From: Bacilli bacterium
GTDB taxonomy: Bacteria > Bacillota_I > Bacilli_A > RF39 > UBA660
Assembly (NCBI GenBank): GCA_016297695.1
Contig: JAEDGC010000003.1
Location: 31,566-95,565 of the forward strand
Reading direction: 5' to 3'
Length of the DNA stretch: 64,000 bases
The stretch's first letter is position 1, and each line of letters begins with the position of its first letter. The notes beneath the pieces are model-generated. The model saw only the letters and a list, made by a program, of their open reading frames with translations. It was not told the origin of the DNA and searched no databases. Positions 25,835 to 35,213 of this stretch are shown one piece after another. The position numbers and the translations under genes are program-made.

Positions 25835-27554
25835 ATATTCTACTCATTCTAGAAGATTTAGCTTCATCATTACTTAATGATCCATCTTCTAATGCTTTTT
25901 TATCCATTTCTGTATAATATGATATATTAACTTTTGAATTTGCCATTCTTTCTAATGGTTTATCATAATATACTATTGATCCAGGCAACCAATTTTCACC
26001 TAATTTTGTTGAAACTAATAAATTAATTTTGTTTTCTAATTCATTAATATCAATATCTTTGCTATATAGTGAAATATGATATCTAGGAATAAATTGAACC
26101 ATTTCATCAGGTATAGGTGTTATAACAGCCTCTCTAATTTCTGGAATTTGAAGTAATAAGTTTTCCAATTGCTCAGGATAAATATTTTCTATTCCAGAAA
26201 CAAAATTTCTTTTTTGACGTCCAACATATTTATATTCACCATTCTCTTGTTGTTGTAAATAATCACCTATATTAGCCCATCTTTTTCCATCTTCATCAAC
26301 TTTTATTACCTTTGCTGTTTCTTCTGGATTATTATGATATCCTAACATAATAGTTGGTCCAGAAACATGAAGCAAACCTTTTTCTCCTTGTTTACATTCT
26401 AATCCAGTATCAGGATTAATTAATTTTACTTCAATAGTAGAAATAGGTTCTCCTATTGTTCCTGGTGTATGAATTTTTCCGTTATTAATCATCATTGATG
26501 CCCAAGTTTCTGTAGCTCCTAATCCATCTCCTAAAACTGCATCACTTCCACCTGCTAATAATGCTTCATTTATTGCTTTATCAGTTGAAGCTTTTTTAGC
26601 TTCTCCTCCAGATGTAGCATAATGTAGTTCACTTAATGAGCCTGGTTTAATTTTTGAATTAGGAACAAAAATATCTCCTTTTTGTTCAATCAATGATACC
26701 CAATGTGGAGGTCCTCCAACTGCAGCATTAGCATGAGTTCTAACAATTTCATCATAAAAGTCACTTGGCAATGCTTTTAAAGTTAAAGCTAATTCCATAT
26801 TATTAGATAATGCATAATGCATTATCATTCTTCCATAAGCCATATGTCCTATAGGAATATTACCTAAATGAACCATACCTGGTTCTGCTGGAAATATAGA
26901 ATTCATTCCTTCAACAACAGAATTTAATCCATTTCCTGCTAAATCTACACCTTTATGAACACCTGTAGATCCACCAGTAAATAAAATATCTGTTAATTGA
27001 TCTTTTGTATAAGCACTAGGTGGAAGAACAATTCCACTATGATCTTGTTTAACTAATTGTTTTAAATTAGCATCTCTAGCTATTTTAAAATTTCCTTTTG
27101 ATATTTGAATCAATTTATAACCTAATCGCATTTTTAAATCATCTACAGATTCTAATGGTGAATACAATATAGTTGAAAAATTTAATGCTTTTTCAGCTTC
27201 TTTTATATTTGAATAACACATATCTACTGAAATAACCATTTTAGGTCTTACCATTTCAATATCTTGTCTAACCTTTTCTGCATTATCTAAAGGACTTAAT
27301 CCAACTACTACAGCACCTATTATATCTAATGCATAAAGTAAATATACAGACTCTGGAGTATTTAAAGCCATCACTCCAATAATATCTCCTTCTCTTACGC
27401 CTTTTGAATATAATAGTTTTGCATATTTTTCAATCCTATCATGCATTTCTTCGTAAGTTATTCTTCTATCTCCAAAAGACAAAGCAGTTAAATTCATATA
27501 CTTTGTATTATTTTCTAACATATAATTATATTTACTATTATCTGGATTAGCCAT
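25833..27554 (-). CDS. AMP-forming acyl/aryl-CoA synthetase-like enzyme
   Basis: 573 residues of the ANL adenylating superfamily, which activates a carboxylate with ATP. Visible motifs: phosphate loop FTGGSTGVHKG (near residue 193), GDGLGATETW (A5, near 344), ANIGDYL (A7, near 427), GRQKRNFVSGIENIYPEQLE (A8 hinge) and the catalytic Lys in RMANSKVN (near 540). The phosphate loop and hinge deviate from the TSGTTGxPKG and GRxKD norms, so the substrate may be unusual. No carrier protein or synthase gene is nearby. It is cargo of the mobilizable element. Confidence 0.88.
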   Translation of the reverse strand: MANPDNSKYNYMLENNTKYMNLTALSFGDRRITYEEMHDRIEKYAKLLYSKGVREGDIIGVMALNTPESVYLLYALDIIGAVVVGLSPLDNAEKVRQDIEMVRPKMVISVDMCYSNIKEAEKALNFSTILYSPLESVDDLKMRLGYKLIQISKGNFKIARDANLKQLVKQDHSGIVLPPSAYTKDQLTDILFTGGSTGVHKGVDLAGNGLNSVVEGMNSIFPAEPGMVHLGNIPIGHMAYGRMIMHYALSNNMELALTLKALPSDFYDEIVRTHANAAVGGPPHWVSLIEQKGDIFVPNSKIKPGSLSELHYATSGGEAKKASTDKAINEALLAGGSDAVLGDGLGATETWASMMINNGKIHTPGTIGEPISTIEVKLINPDTGLECKQGEKGLLHVSGPTIMLGYHNNPEETAKVIKVDEDGKRWANIGDYLQQQENGEYKYVGRQKRNFVSGIENIYPEQLENLLLQIPEIREAVITPIPDEMVQFIPRYHISLYSKDIDINELENKINLLVSTKLGENWLPGSIVYYDKPLERMANSKVNISYYTEMDKKALEDGSLSNDEAKSSRMSRI

Positions 27555-27710
27555 ATTATCCCCTCACTTCACATAGTAATATATTTTATCATTATTATTT
27601 TATTTGTCAAAAAAGTACATTATACTTTCATATATAATATATCATATTTATGATAAATCAAGCAAATAATTAACGTAAATAAAATGTAGCAAATGAAAAA
27701 GAGATGGTGA

Positions 27711-29000
27711 CTATCCAATTTCAAAGTCATCATCTCTTTCATTTTCATAATCATCGTATCTAACTTTTTCTTTATAATAACTTGGTATATGTGCATATTC
27801 AAACAATTCATCTTGTTTTTCAGTTCCTCTGCTTATTTCATATACATCTTGATTATCATATTGCTTTTCATCATATATATCTTTTACGTGATCACATACC
27901 ATATCTTGTGTTTCATAATCTCCTCTAAATAGTATTTTTCTAAATACTTTTTTAAGTTTTTCTAATAATTCATATATAAAGTTTTTCATAAAATTATTTT
28001 CTTTTTCTAATGATTTATTCTTTTCTTTTAAACTTTTTACTTCAACATTTAAATAATCATTTTCTCTTCTTAAAGTATTATAAGATTTAACTTGAGAATC
28101 AACTTCTTTAAATACTTGTTCTACTTTTTCTTGAACTTTCATTAAACTATTTGTTTCTTTAATAACATTATTCATTGATTCAAAAGTTCCTTTTTTCACT
28201 TTTACATAATCTTTATCAAATAATACATTTTTACTATCTTTCATATTAGTATTAAATTCTTCAATAGCATTATCTAATCTATCATGTTTTACATTTAAAT
28301 CTTTTTCTAATTTTCTAGTTATTTTTTTAAATTCTTTTATTTTTATGTTTTCACTTGTACTACCTTTAATACCTCTTTCTAATTCAAATCCTTTACTAAC
28401 TAATCTAGCATGATATTTATCTTGTAATTCAGATAATTGTATCTTATCTCTTATATATTGCTTTTTAGATATTGTATATCTTTCCGTATTAGTTCTCTTA
28501 TCCAATTTTTTAACTAAAGGAACTACTACACAATGAATATGAGGAGTTTTTTCGTCCATGTGAAGTGTAGCATGTAATACTTGCTCCTTTGTATATCCTA
28601 AATCTTCATATACAAAATCCATACAAGTTTCAGCCCATTTCTTTATTTCACTCTTTTTCATACCATTAAAGAATTCATGAGTTGCAGTTAGTATTAATTC
28701 ATCAGCAACTACATTTTTTGATTTATTTAACATTTGATTAAATGTCTTTTTTCTATCACTTCTCTCACTTTTCATTCTTTCATCATGTTCTCTTCTATAT
28801 TCTTCTGTAATATTATAAAAACCTTTAACATATTTTTCTGCTAAAGGTTTAAGTTCTATATTATCTTTTGTTTTTGAAAGTATTATATCTGGATTAGAAT
28901 TATAAGCTTTCTTTTCTCTTTTGTTGTGTGATCCAATTGCTGCTAAATCTGGTAATGTATAAATTGGCTCACTTCTAAATATTGCATAATTTAAATTCAT
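27711..29000 (-). CDS. mobV: MobV/Pre-family relaxase
   Basis: 429 residues. The N-terminal relaxase domain contains the metal-binding motif HMDEKTPHIHCVVVPL (near residues 153-168) and starts MNLNYAIFRSEPI. MobV enzymes nick the transfer origin and lead the strand through a helper secretion channel. The C-terminal half is a long coiled coil followed by an acidic tail. GGAGGG lies 7 bases before ATG. The transfer origin should be near the start of this gene; only about 100 bases separate it from the element end. Confidence 0.92.
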   Translation of the reverse strand: MNLNYAIFRSEPIYTLPDLAAIGSHNKREKKAYNSNPDIILSKTKDNIELKPLAEKYVKGFYNITEEYRREHDERMKSERSDRKKTFNQMLNKSKNVVADELILTATHEFFNGMKKSEIKKWAETCMDFVYEDLGYTKEQVLHATLHMDEKTPHIHCVVVPLVKKLDKRTNTERYTISKKQYIRDKIQLSELQDKYHARLVSKGFELERGIKGSTSENIKIKEFKKITRKLEKDLNVKHDRLDNAIEEFNTNMKDSKNVLFDKDYVKVKKGTFESMNNVIKETNSLMKVQEKVEQVFKEVDSQVKSYNTLRRENDYLNVEVKSLKEKNKSLEKENNFMKNFIYELLEKLKKVFRKILFRGDYETQDMVCDHVKDIYDEKQYDNQDVYEISRGTEKQDELFEYAHIPSYYKEKVRYDDYENERDDDFEIG

Positions 29001-29026
29001 ATGTTATCCCTCCTTTATTGCATAAA

Positions 29027-29053
29027 AAAAGATACTTTTATCAAGTATCTTTA
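29027..29053 (-). terminator. Hairpin upstream of the relaxase gene
   Basis: Minus strand AAAGATACTT-GATA-AAAGTATCTTT followed by TTTT. It lies directly after the stop of the broken amidase 5' fragment and before the relaxase ribosome site, so it would stop transcription entering from the amidase promoter. It could also contribute to the transfer origin. Confidence 0.7.
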
Positions 29054-29137
29054 TGAACTTATATTATTTGCATTATAGTTTATTTGGGACAAACATGTTC
29101 CACCATGACCAGGATCTATGACTATTTTTTTACTCAT
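29051..29137 (-). pseudogene. 5' fragment of the split amidase gene
   Basis: ATG at 29135-29137, five bases after AGGTGAT, encodes MSKKIVIDPGHGG, the start of an Amidase_3 domain with its first Zn-binding His. At 29100 the reading enters the mobile element and ends after 15 foreign codons. Removing the element joins GGHGG-coding bases to the fragment at 19035 in frame. This is the promoter-bearing half of the gene. Confidence 0.9.
29082..29107. repeat. Element end with core repeat and inverted half-site (relaxase side)
   Basis: CCACCATG (29100-29107) is the second copy of the insertion core. The 20-base arm 29082-29101 (begins ATTTGGGACA, ends TGTTCC) is the inverted counterpart of 19048-19067 with three mismatches. 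Confidence 0.85.
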
Positions 29138-29271
29138 TATAATCACCTATATTAGTTTATGAATAGATAAAGTATTGGTGATTAAATTTAAGATAATAAT
29201 TAAATATCATACTAACGTAATCATCTCAAATTTTCTTTTTATGGAAAAATACACTAATTATATAATTATAA

Positions 29272-29967
29272 TTAATATTGATTTATATTATCTATATCAT
29301 TGTTATATGACATAACCTTATCTCTAAATATTTTCATATTTGGATATGCTTTCATTAAACGTTTATACAGATAAGATCTTTTTGATAGTATATTTCTAAC
29401 ATACTCTGTAATTTCCTCAGTGTTATCTTTTCTTATTTTAATCTTAGATATTTTCATATTAAACATAATAGTAAATGTAACTATATTATCTACCAAAAAA
29501 ATTACGAATAATATTGAAGATAATATTATTAATACAGAAAATGGTAATTTTATATATAAAGAAACGAAAAATGGATTAATAAAGTACATAATAAATAGTG
29601 CTAATAACCCAAAAGGAACCATTGTTTCTAAACAAATTCTTCCATTAATATTGAATCTTCTTTTACTATAATCCCACCATCTTGCTTTAAAAAGTTTTTC
29701 CATAAGATAACTAGTAACATATTCTAAAATTGAACAAATTATTATAGCCATTACAAACAATACTAATGGATCATCTATATATTTATTAAGTAACATTGTT
29801 ATTAATAAACATCCCCATCCATATATGGGACAATAAGGTCCAATAAGAAATCCTCTATTTATAATTTTTTTTGTTTCTATTAATTTGCAAGTCACTTCCA
29901 TCAACCACCCAATAAAGGAATATGTCATAAACAATAAAAACAACAAACATATTTTTTCTAACATCAT
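29272..29967 (-). CDS. PF06541-type membrane protein (putative ABC transporter permease)
   Basis: 231 residues, about six transmembrane helices. TYSFIGWLMEV, RGFLIGPYCPIYGWGC and KARWWDYSKRRFNINGRICLETMVPFG are the signature blocks of the family usually annotated as putative ABC-transporter type IV membrane protein. Its true function is unknown. It is the first ordinary chromosomal gene beyond the amidase start. Confidence 0.85.
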   Translation of the reverse strand: MMLEKICLLFLLFMTYSFIGWLMEVTCKLIETKKIINRGFLIGPYCPIYGWGCLLITMLLNKYIDDPLVLFVMAIIICSILEYVTSYLMEKLFKARWWDYSKRRFNINGRICLETMVPFGLLALFIMYFINPFFVSLYIKLPFSVLIILSSILFVIFLVDNIVTFTIMFNMKISKIKIRKDNTEEITEYVRNILSKRSYLYKRLMKAYPNMKIFRDKVMSYNNDIDNINQY

Positions 29968-29993
29968 ACCACCAAAATAATTTTATCATATTA

Positions 29994-30017
29994 AAAAAAA
30001 ACGGTTAACCCGTTTTT
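29994..30017 (-). terminator. Terminator after the zinc-ribbon membrane protein gene
   Basis: Minus strand CGG-GTTAA-CCG with an A-run before and a long T-run after. Confidence 0.75.
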
Positions 30018-30887
30018 TTAATAATCTAATAAATCTTCTAAATCATCAGTATCTATGTCAACTATATCTTGAGAAATTGATTTAGCCATACTATTAGATA
30101 AAGCATAAGTACAAATTCCAACAATTAATGATGCTAATACTACAAGTAAAGTAATTGCATAACCAAATTTATTACTATCAACTTTAGTATATTGTGCATA
30201 TGAATAAATGAAGTTATAAGTAACAATCATATTTGCAACTAAGTATAAGATTAAAACAAATGTAGCATTTAGTCCTAAAAATCCTAAAATTGCACAAATT
30301 AAGTTAGCCATTGCTAATGGGGCAAAAGCACTAACAGTTAATGTTAAAGATTGTTTAAATCCAATTTTTTTATTTTTAAAAATTGATGGAACAACTAACA
30401 TTATTACAGCATATGCAAATAACATTATAGCTAAAATAAGTGCACCAAAAATTATAATTTTAAAATAAGGTATTTTTACAGCATCCATGATATCAGATGA
30501 TTTAATTAGTGATGACATTCCACCCATCATGCTTGAAACTAATGTTGCAAATAAAGTTTTACATAAACTTGCAACAAATAATCCAAATGTTAAAGCTACC
30601 AATACTAGAACTATGTAAGTTTTAGGCATATCCTCTTTATCAGTATTTTCTTTAATAACTGAAACAGGATTTTTTAAAGATGAAATCATATCATCTTTAA
30701 TATTTTTCATAGTTTGAACAAAATCAAATCCACTTGAATTTGAACTAGAAGATTTTGAAGCATTACAATCGCATGTTGCATCTCCTACTAATTTTTTACC
30801 ACAGTTTTTACAGAATTTAACTTCTGATTCACAAGAACATTTTTCACCTTTTTTTAATTCTTTTCCACAGTTTTTACAAAAAGCCAT
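30018..30887 (-). CDS. Zinc-ribbon membrane protein
   Basis: 289 residues. Two N-terminal zinc ribbons (FCKNCGKELKKGEKCSCE and FCKNCGKKLVGDATCDC) precede a Ser-rich linker and a five- or six-helix membrane domain resembling Yip1-type proteins. Such proteins are common in gut Bacillota and are thought to act in envelope homeostasis. It lies 19 bases after the next zinc-ribbon gene and is probably co-transcribed with it. Confidence 0.75.
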   Translation of the reverse strand: MAFCKNCGKELKKGEKCSCESEVKFCKNCGKKLVGDATCDCNASKSSSSNSSGFDFVQTMKNIKDDMISSLKNPVSVIKENTDKEDMPKTYIVLVLVALTFGLFVASLCKTLFATLVSSMMGGMSSLIKSSDIMDAVKIPYFKIIIFGALILAIMLFAYAVIMLVVPSIFKNKKIGFKQSLTLTVSAFAPLAMANLICAILGFLGLNATFVLILYLVANMIVTYNFIYSYAQYTKVDSNKFGYAITLLVVLASLIVGICTYALSNSMAKSISQDIVDIDTDDLEDLLDY

Positions 30888-30906
30888 TCTTTTTCCTCCT
30901 TAATTA

Positions 30907-32124
30907 TTAATATGGCATATAACTTAATTCAATTGGTGATTCTACATCACTTAAGTCATATATTACTTTTACTAATTTATAATTTGTTTTTTCACTATCA
31001 CTATCATTTAATTTATAAGTATAATTAACTTTATATGTTACTGATAATTCTTTATCAGATGAGTAATAATATAGTGAACGTAATGTTACTTCATCAATTT
31101 TAAAAGAAGCAACATTTGTAGCAGATTCTTTTGAACTTGCAAAACTTTCTTTAATACTATCGTTAACTTTATATTTTTTACTAAAGTCATCTATAGTTTT
31201 AGAAGTATCATTTACATTTTCATAATATGTTGAAATATATGTTTTAAATGTTTTCAAAAATTCTTTATCATCAACTAAATATGAAGATGAAATATAATTA
31301 GTTAAATCATATTCATTATCAGCTTTAGAACTAACATATACTTTTCTTTCAAATTCTAATTTTCCAATTGTGACTTTAACTTTATAGTCTCCATTTGATA
31401 TTCCTTTAACTACGTAAACATCATTATCTTCGTCTGATTTTTTAGAATCAAGATAACTTTTATCAAGTTCTTTTTCATCAATAGATATTTTTGAATCTTT
31501 TACAGTAGTTAATGTTAATTTTTCAACATTTTCAGGATCATATAATGTTGTATAATCATAATCATCAGTTTGAACAGTTATTTTTGTTATAACATACTTA
31601 TCAAATACTAATAATGATTTACCAGATTGTTTAATTTTGAAGACAACCTTATAAGTTTCCTTTTTATCATTTTCTTTGTATTTAATAGTTATTTTTTTAC
31701 TAGAAGCAGTAACTGTATAATCGCTATAATCAAAATCTATTTCTTCATTTTTTATTTCATTTTTCATTGTATCTCCAAGTGAAATAAAATAATCTTTACT
31801 TCCTAATGGAACAGATAGATATTTGTCATTTATTTTTGAATTACTTGCTAATTCTTCAAATGCTTTAGAACCAATAGTTTCTAAGCTTGTCATTTTAGAA
31901 CCAACTATATAAAATACAATTAAAATTACTAATAATGCACTAACTACTCCTCCAATGATTTTTTGTTTTTTACTCAAAGCATTTATTTTATCCTTGATAC
32001 TAGAATTTTTTTCATTTTTTTGTACTTTTTTAAGAGTATTTACTTCTGTTTCAAGTTTATTTCCACACTTTTCGCAAAATTTGTTTGAGCCATCATTTTT
32101 AGCTCCGCATTTTTCACAAAACAC
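30907..32124 (-). CDS. Zinc-ribbon, single-pass extracellular domain protein (TcaA/YvbJ-like)
   Basis: 405 residues. The N-terminus has FCEKCGAKNDGSNKFCEKCGNKL (four-Cys zinc ribbon), a basic linker, one transmembrane helix (IIGGVVSALLVILIVFYIV) and a large extracellular beta-rich region. This layout matches the TcaA/YvbJ group linked to cell-wall stress in Bacillota. The family link is by architecture. Confidence 0.7.
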   Translation of the reverse strand: MFCEKCGAKNDGSNKFCEKCGNKLETEVNTLKKVQKNEKNSSIKDKINALSKKQKIIGGVVSALLVILIVFYIVGSKMTSLETIGSKAFEELASNSKINDKYLSVPLGSKDYFISLGDTMKNEIKNEEIDFDYSDYTVTASSKKITIKYKENDKKETYKVVFKIKQSGKSLLVFDKYVITKITVQTDDYDYTTLYDPENVEKLTLTTVKDSKISIDEKELDKSYLDSKKSDEDNDVYVVKGISNGDYKVKVTIGKLEFERKVYVSSKADNEYDLTNYISSSYLVDDKEFLKTFKTYISTYYENVNDTSKTIDDFSKKYKVNDSIKESFASSKESATNVASFKIDEVTLRSLYYYSSDKELSVTYKVNYTYKLNDSDSEKTNYKLVKVIYDLSDVESPIELSYMPY

Positions 32125-32237
32125 CTTTTACACCTCTTTCTAAATTAATTATAACATTAAATTATATGATATTGATAAAAAAATTATATTTTTCTGACTT
32201 TTTTATATATTTGAATAATAGAAGTTAAAAAAAAGAT

Positions 32238-32270
32238 TATTCTTTATTTAAAGATATAATCTATATAATT
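32238..32270 (-). terminator. Terminator after the cold-shock gene
   Basis: Minus strand GATTAT and ATAATC with an inner TCTTTAAATAAAGA, then eight T residues. Confidence 0.75.
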
Positions 32271-32277
32271 TTAATAT

Positions 32278-32484
32278 TTAATTAATGTTAATTTGTAATA
32301 CTTTTTTAGCTTGTAAGCCCTTGTCAGTCTCCACTAATTCATATTGAACAATATTTCCTTCAGATAATGTTTTATAACCATCTAATTCAACTGCTGAATA
32401 ATGTACAAAAACGTCTTGTTTATCGTTATATTCAATAAATCCGTATCCTTTCTCGTCATTAAACCATTTGACTTTTCCTATCAT
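32278..32484 (-). CDS. cspA: Cold-shock protein (CspA family)
   Basis: 68 residues, a single cold-shock domain with RNP1 KGYGFIEY and RNP2 DVFVHYSA. Binds single-stranded RNA/DNA as an RNA chaperone. The 5' untranslated region contains TGTAC-AAGAA-GTACA, a small hairpin, as often found in cold-shock leaders. The last residues (QININ) differ from typical family members, without known effect. Confidence 0.95.
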   Translation of the reverse strand: MIGKVKWFNDEKGYGFIEYNDKQDVFVHYSAVELDGYKTLSEGNIVQYELVETDKGLQAKKVLQININ

Positions 32485-32571
32485 GTATATACCCTCTTTC
32501 TATGTTGTACTTCTTGTACAGTAGAATATTATCATAACAGGAGATTTTTTTTGTTTTTTTGTGATAAAATG

Positions 32572-33909
32572 TCATTTTTTAGATTTTTTTGGCAAATTCT
32601 TTTTGTTAAATAATTTTATAGTTAAATGTTGAGTAAAAAAATTATCAATTATACTAGGTTTACAATCGAATCTTTCATTAGATTTAATTATTTTGGAAAC
32701 TAAGGGTAATCCGACACCGTGTTGTTCACCTTTTGTTGTATATCCGACTTCATTTAATCTATTTAAATCAATCTCTCCCAAATAACTATTTACAAATTCA
32801 CAATGTATCTTATCGTCTTGTAAATGTATATACATACTTACTAATTTTTCTGGTGTCTCTTTTATCGAATCAATCATATTATCTAAAATTACTCCCAGTA
32901 TTGTAGTTAACTGATTATATTCTTTGTCATACAAAGTAGATGGATCAATATTAGTTAATTCACTATCTACAAAAACCTCTATATGTGCTTTTAAATTTTT
33001 CATTTTTGTTAGTTTATAATTTATAAAATTTCTAATCCCTGGTAGTGGAATATTTTGTAACTCAGTCACCCAATAATTTGTACTAGTATTATTTTCTTTT
33101 ATTTCTTTTAATAAAGAGTCAACATACTTTTTTGTTTCTTTAACAGAACTATCTAACATCTCTCTAATCATTAATAATTTATTTTTATCTTCATGAACTT
33201 GCATCTTATACTGTTTTAATAATTCATCATTTGTTTTAGAGTATTCATAAATTTCTTGATAGTGCTCCATTAAATTCTCCATTTTCATTTCATTAGAAAT
33301 AATAAATATAACTACAGTTGTTACACCTATAATTATAATTGTATCTGCTATTAAATTTATAGATATACCATTATATGGTGGTTGATATAGAAAACTTATT
33401 ACAAAATTTATACTTATAACAAAAAATAAAAGTATTTTACGATATTTTAATTTTGCAGAATAGCTGATAAATTTCCTAATTTTTCTTCTAAGCAAAAATA
33501 CTATTATTAATGATAAAATTATAGATATTAAATTAATTAAAAAAGTGTACGTACTAATTGTTTTGAAAGTATTATATAACAAGTAACTATCATTATTAAG
33601 TATCTGTAATACACATATTTTAAATAACGTTTTTGTAGTAGTTAAAATTAATGAAACAAATATAGAAGTAAATAAGCTTTCATTAAAAATAATTTTTATA
33701 AACAAAAATGCACAAACACCTGAAAAAAACATTGCATAAATTGAATCTAGTAAACAAAGTATATAGTAATACATTAAAATCAATGATATTACAGCAATAA
33801 CTATTTTTTTTATACCAGATTTCTTTTTACGTAATATTATATAACTTCCTAAAAAGCAATAAATTACAAAAACAATACTATTGAAAAAAATAATAACAAA
33901 TGGATACAT
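32572..33909 (-). CDS. AgrC-like GHKL sensor histidine kinase
   Basis: 445 residues. Six or seven transmembrane helices in the first 205 residues, then a linker with the likely phospho-acceptor His in MQVHEDKNKLL, and a GHKL ATPase domain (TTILGVILDNMIDSIKE as N box, GEQHGVGLPLVSKII as G box). This is the quorum-sensing AgrC/ComD architecture. The response regulator gene lies 1 base upstream in the same operon. No AgrB peptidase or AgrD precursor is found nearby, so the signal source is elsewhere or not a peptide. Confidence 0.88.
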   Translation of the reverse strand: MYPFVIIFFNSIVFVIYCFLGSYIILRKKKSGIKKIVIAVISLILMYYYILCLLDSIYAMFFSGVCAFLFIKIIFNESLFTSIFVSLILTTTKTLFKICVLQILNNDSYLLYNTFKTISTYTFLINLISIILSLIIVFLLRRKIRKFISYSAKLKYRKILLFFVISINFVISFLYQPPYNGISINLIADTIIIIGVTTVVIFIISNEMKMENLMEHYQEIYEYSKTNDELLKQYKMQVHEDKNKLLMIREMLDSSVKETKKYVDSLLKEIKENNTSTNYWVTELQNIPLPGIRNFINYKLTKMKNLKAHIEVFVDSELTNIDPSTLYDKEYNQLTTILGVILDNMIDSIKETPEKLVSMYIHLQDDKIHCEFVNSYLGEIDLNRLNEVGYTTKGEQHGVGLPLVSKIIKSNERFDCKPSIIDNFFTQHLTIKLFNKKNLPKKSKK

Positions 33910-33910
33910 A

Positions 33911-34633
33911 TTAAATCATCTTCATTCTTTCTTTTAAATATTTCTTATGTTTTCTTGATAATAAATCTGTTTCTTTATTGCCAAAAGAAATTATATTATT
34001 TTCAAAATCAATATATTTAATATTTTTTAAATTTACTATGCAACTTCTATGAGTTTTTACAAAATGTATATCATCAGATAATTTTTCTTCCAAATCAATA
34101 ATAGTGTTTCTTATATTGTAAACGTTATTTTTAGTAACAACATTACATACATTATCGTTTAAACTTTTTTCGATGTATAAAATGTCTGCATATGGTATAT
34201 GATACAAATCCCCTTTACTGGTATAACATAAAGATTTTTTTGACATATTAATTTCTAATGCTACTTCTAAAGTTTCAAATAAATCTTCTTCTAATTTTTC
34301 TTTTTTAGTTATAAAATTTAACATCAATATTTTAGCAGTATAACCTACAAGTTTAAATTCTTCATGTGATGTAACTATTATTATAGGAGAAATCCAATCA
34401 TCGTTTTGTCTTATTTTTCTAGCTAATTCTAAACCATTTTTACCTGGAACTTCAATATCTAATATATAAATTTTATTTCCATCTATTTTATCCAATTCTT
34501 TTTTTGCCTTGTCATTATATTCATTAATCTCTATAATTTTATAATTTAAAGTTGTTGGTCCCAATAATTTATGAATAACATTTTTATATTTAGTTGAATA
34601 TTCTTTAGCATCTTCATAAATAATAAAATTCAT
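33911..34633 (-). CDS. AgrA-like response regulator with LytTR domain
   Basis: 240 residues. The receiver domain holds YILDIEVPGKNGLEL (phospho-accepting Asp) and IIIVTSHEE; the LytTR DNA-binding domain contains FVKTHRSCIVNLKNI. Paired with the AgrC-like kinase directly downstream. Targets are not evident; likely control of surface or communication genes. Confidence 0.92.
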   Translation of the reverse strand: MNFIIYEDAKEYSTKYKNVIHKLLGPTTLNYKIIEINEYNDKAKKELDKIDGNKIYILDIEVPGKNGLELARKIRQNDDWISPIIIVTSHEEFKLVGYTAKILMLNFITKKEKLEEDLFETLEVALEINMSKKSLCYTSKGDLYHIPYADILYIEKSLNDNVCNVVTKNNVYNIRNTIIDLEEKLSDDIHFVKTHRSCIVNLKNIKYIDFENNIISFGNKETDLLSRKHKKYLKERMKMI

Positions 34634-34753
34634 ATTACCTCACTCACTTTATACCATGTAATTAATTATACAATTTTAACACAAATAATATATTTTTATC
34701 ATTTATTGTCTTAAATGTCACCTTTTTTGCTTTTTTGGTTATTTTTTCATAAT

Positions 34754-34784
34754 AAAAAAACAATTATATCTAAATAATTGCCTT
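34754..34784 (-). terminator. Terminator after the NUDIX gene
   Basis: Minus strand GGCAATTAT-TTAGAT-ATAATTG followed by seven T residues. The remaining bases 34634-34750 hold only the promoter region of the AgrA-like gene. Confidence 0.75.
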
Positions 34785-35213
34785 TTATATTATTTTGTTA
34801 TGTTTTTTTATATCATTAATAACAAGTAAATCAGCTGGTAACCAATCTAAGTGATCTAAATCATTTAAATCCAACCATACCATGTTTTCATGTTCTAAAG
34901 ATTTATTATCATGATATACAAATTTCAAATTATCTTCTTTTAAATGACATAAATATGTATGCATTATTAGATGAAAATTAGTGTAAGTATATTCAATAGT
35001 ATTGATATATTTATCAACAACAATATCTGCATTTGTTTCTTCTTTTATTTCGCGTATAAGTGCTTGTTCTTGTGATTCATTAGGCTCTATTTTACCACCA
35101 GGAAATTCCCATTTTCCTTTAAATTCACCATATCCTCTTTGAGTAGCTAAAATACTATCATCTTTTTTTATTATAGCAGCTACTACTTCTATAACTTTAA
35201 TATCTTCACGCAT
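34785..35213 (-). CDS. NUDIX hydrolase (MutT-like)
   Basis: 142 residues with a complete Nudix box: GGKIEPNESQEQALIREIKEETNA (G-x5-E-x7-REVxEE form). VVAAIIKKDDSILATQRGYGEFKGKWEFPGGKI is typical of MutT/8-oxo-dGTP diphosphatases that sanitise nucleotide pools, and a DNA-repair or CTP-type pyrophosphatase role is also possible. It overlaps the upstream unknown gene by 25 bases. Confidence 0.88.
   Translation of the reverse strand: MREDIKVIEVVAAIIKKDDSILATQRGYGEFKGKWEFPGGKIEPNESQEQALIREIKEETNADIVVDKYINTIEYTYTNFHLIMHTYLCHLKEDNLKFVYHDNKSLEHENMVWLDLNDLDHLDWLPADLLVINDIKKHNKII

Larger units (their letters stand above)
19036..29107. mobile_element. Integrative mobilizable element inserted in the amidase gene
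   Basis: About 10.06 kb between two copies of CCACCATG (19036-19043 and 29100-29107). It carries a large serine recombinase at one end, a MobV relaxase at the other, HTH/Rep-like and CI-like regulators, a structured intergenic block, and kinase and adenylating-enzyme cargo. Joining the flanks at the repeat restores one continuous amidase frame of 396 codons, which proves insertion rather than natural gene ends. There is no type IV secretion gene inside, so transfer would need a helper such as the neighbouring conjugative element. Confidence 0.92.

Noticed and set aside
27620..27811. 63-codon frame at the end of the relaxase gene
   Set aside because: Overlaps the relaxase in another frame and extends into a gap; no ribosome site or domain.
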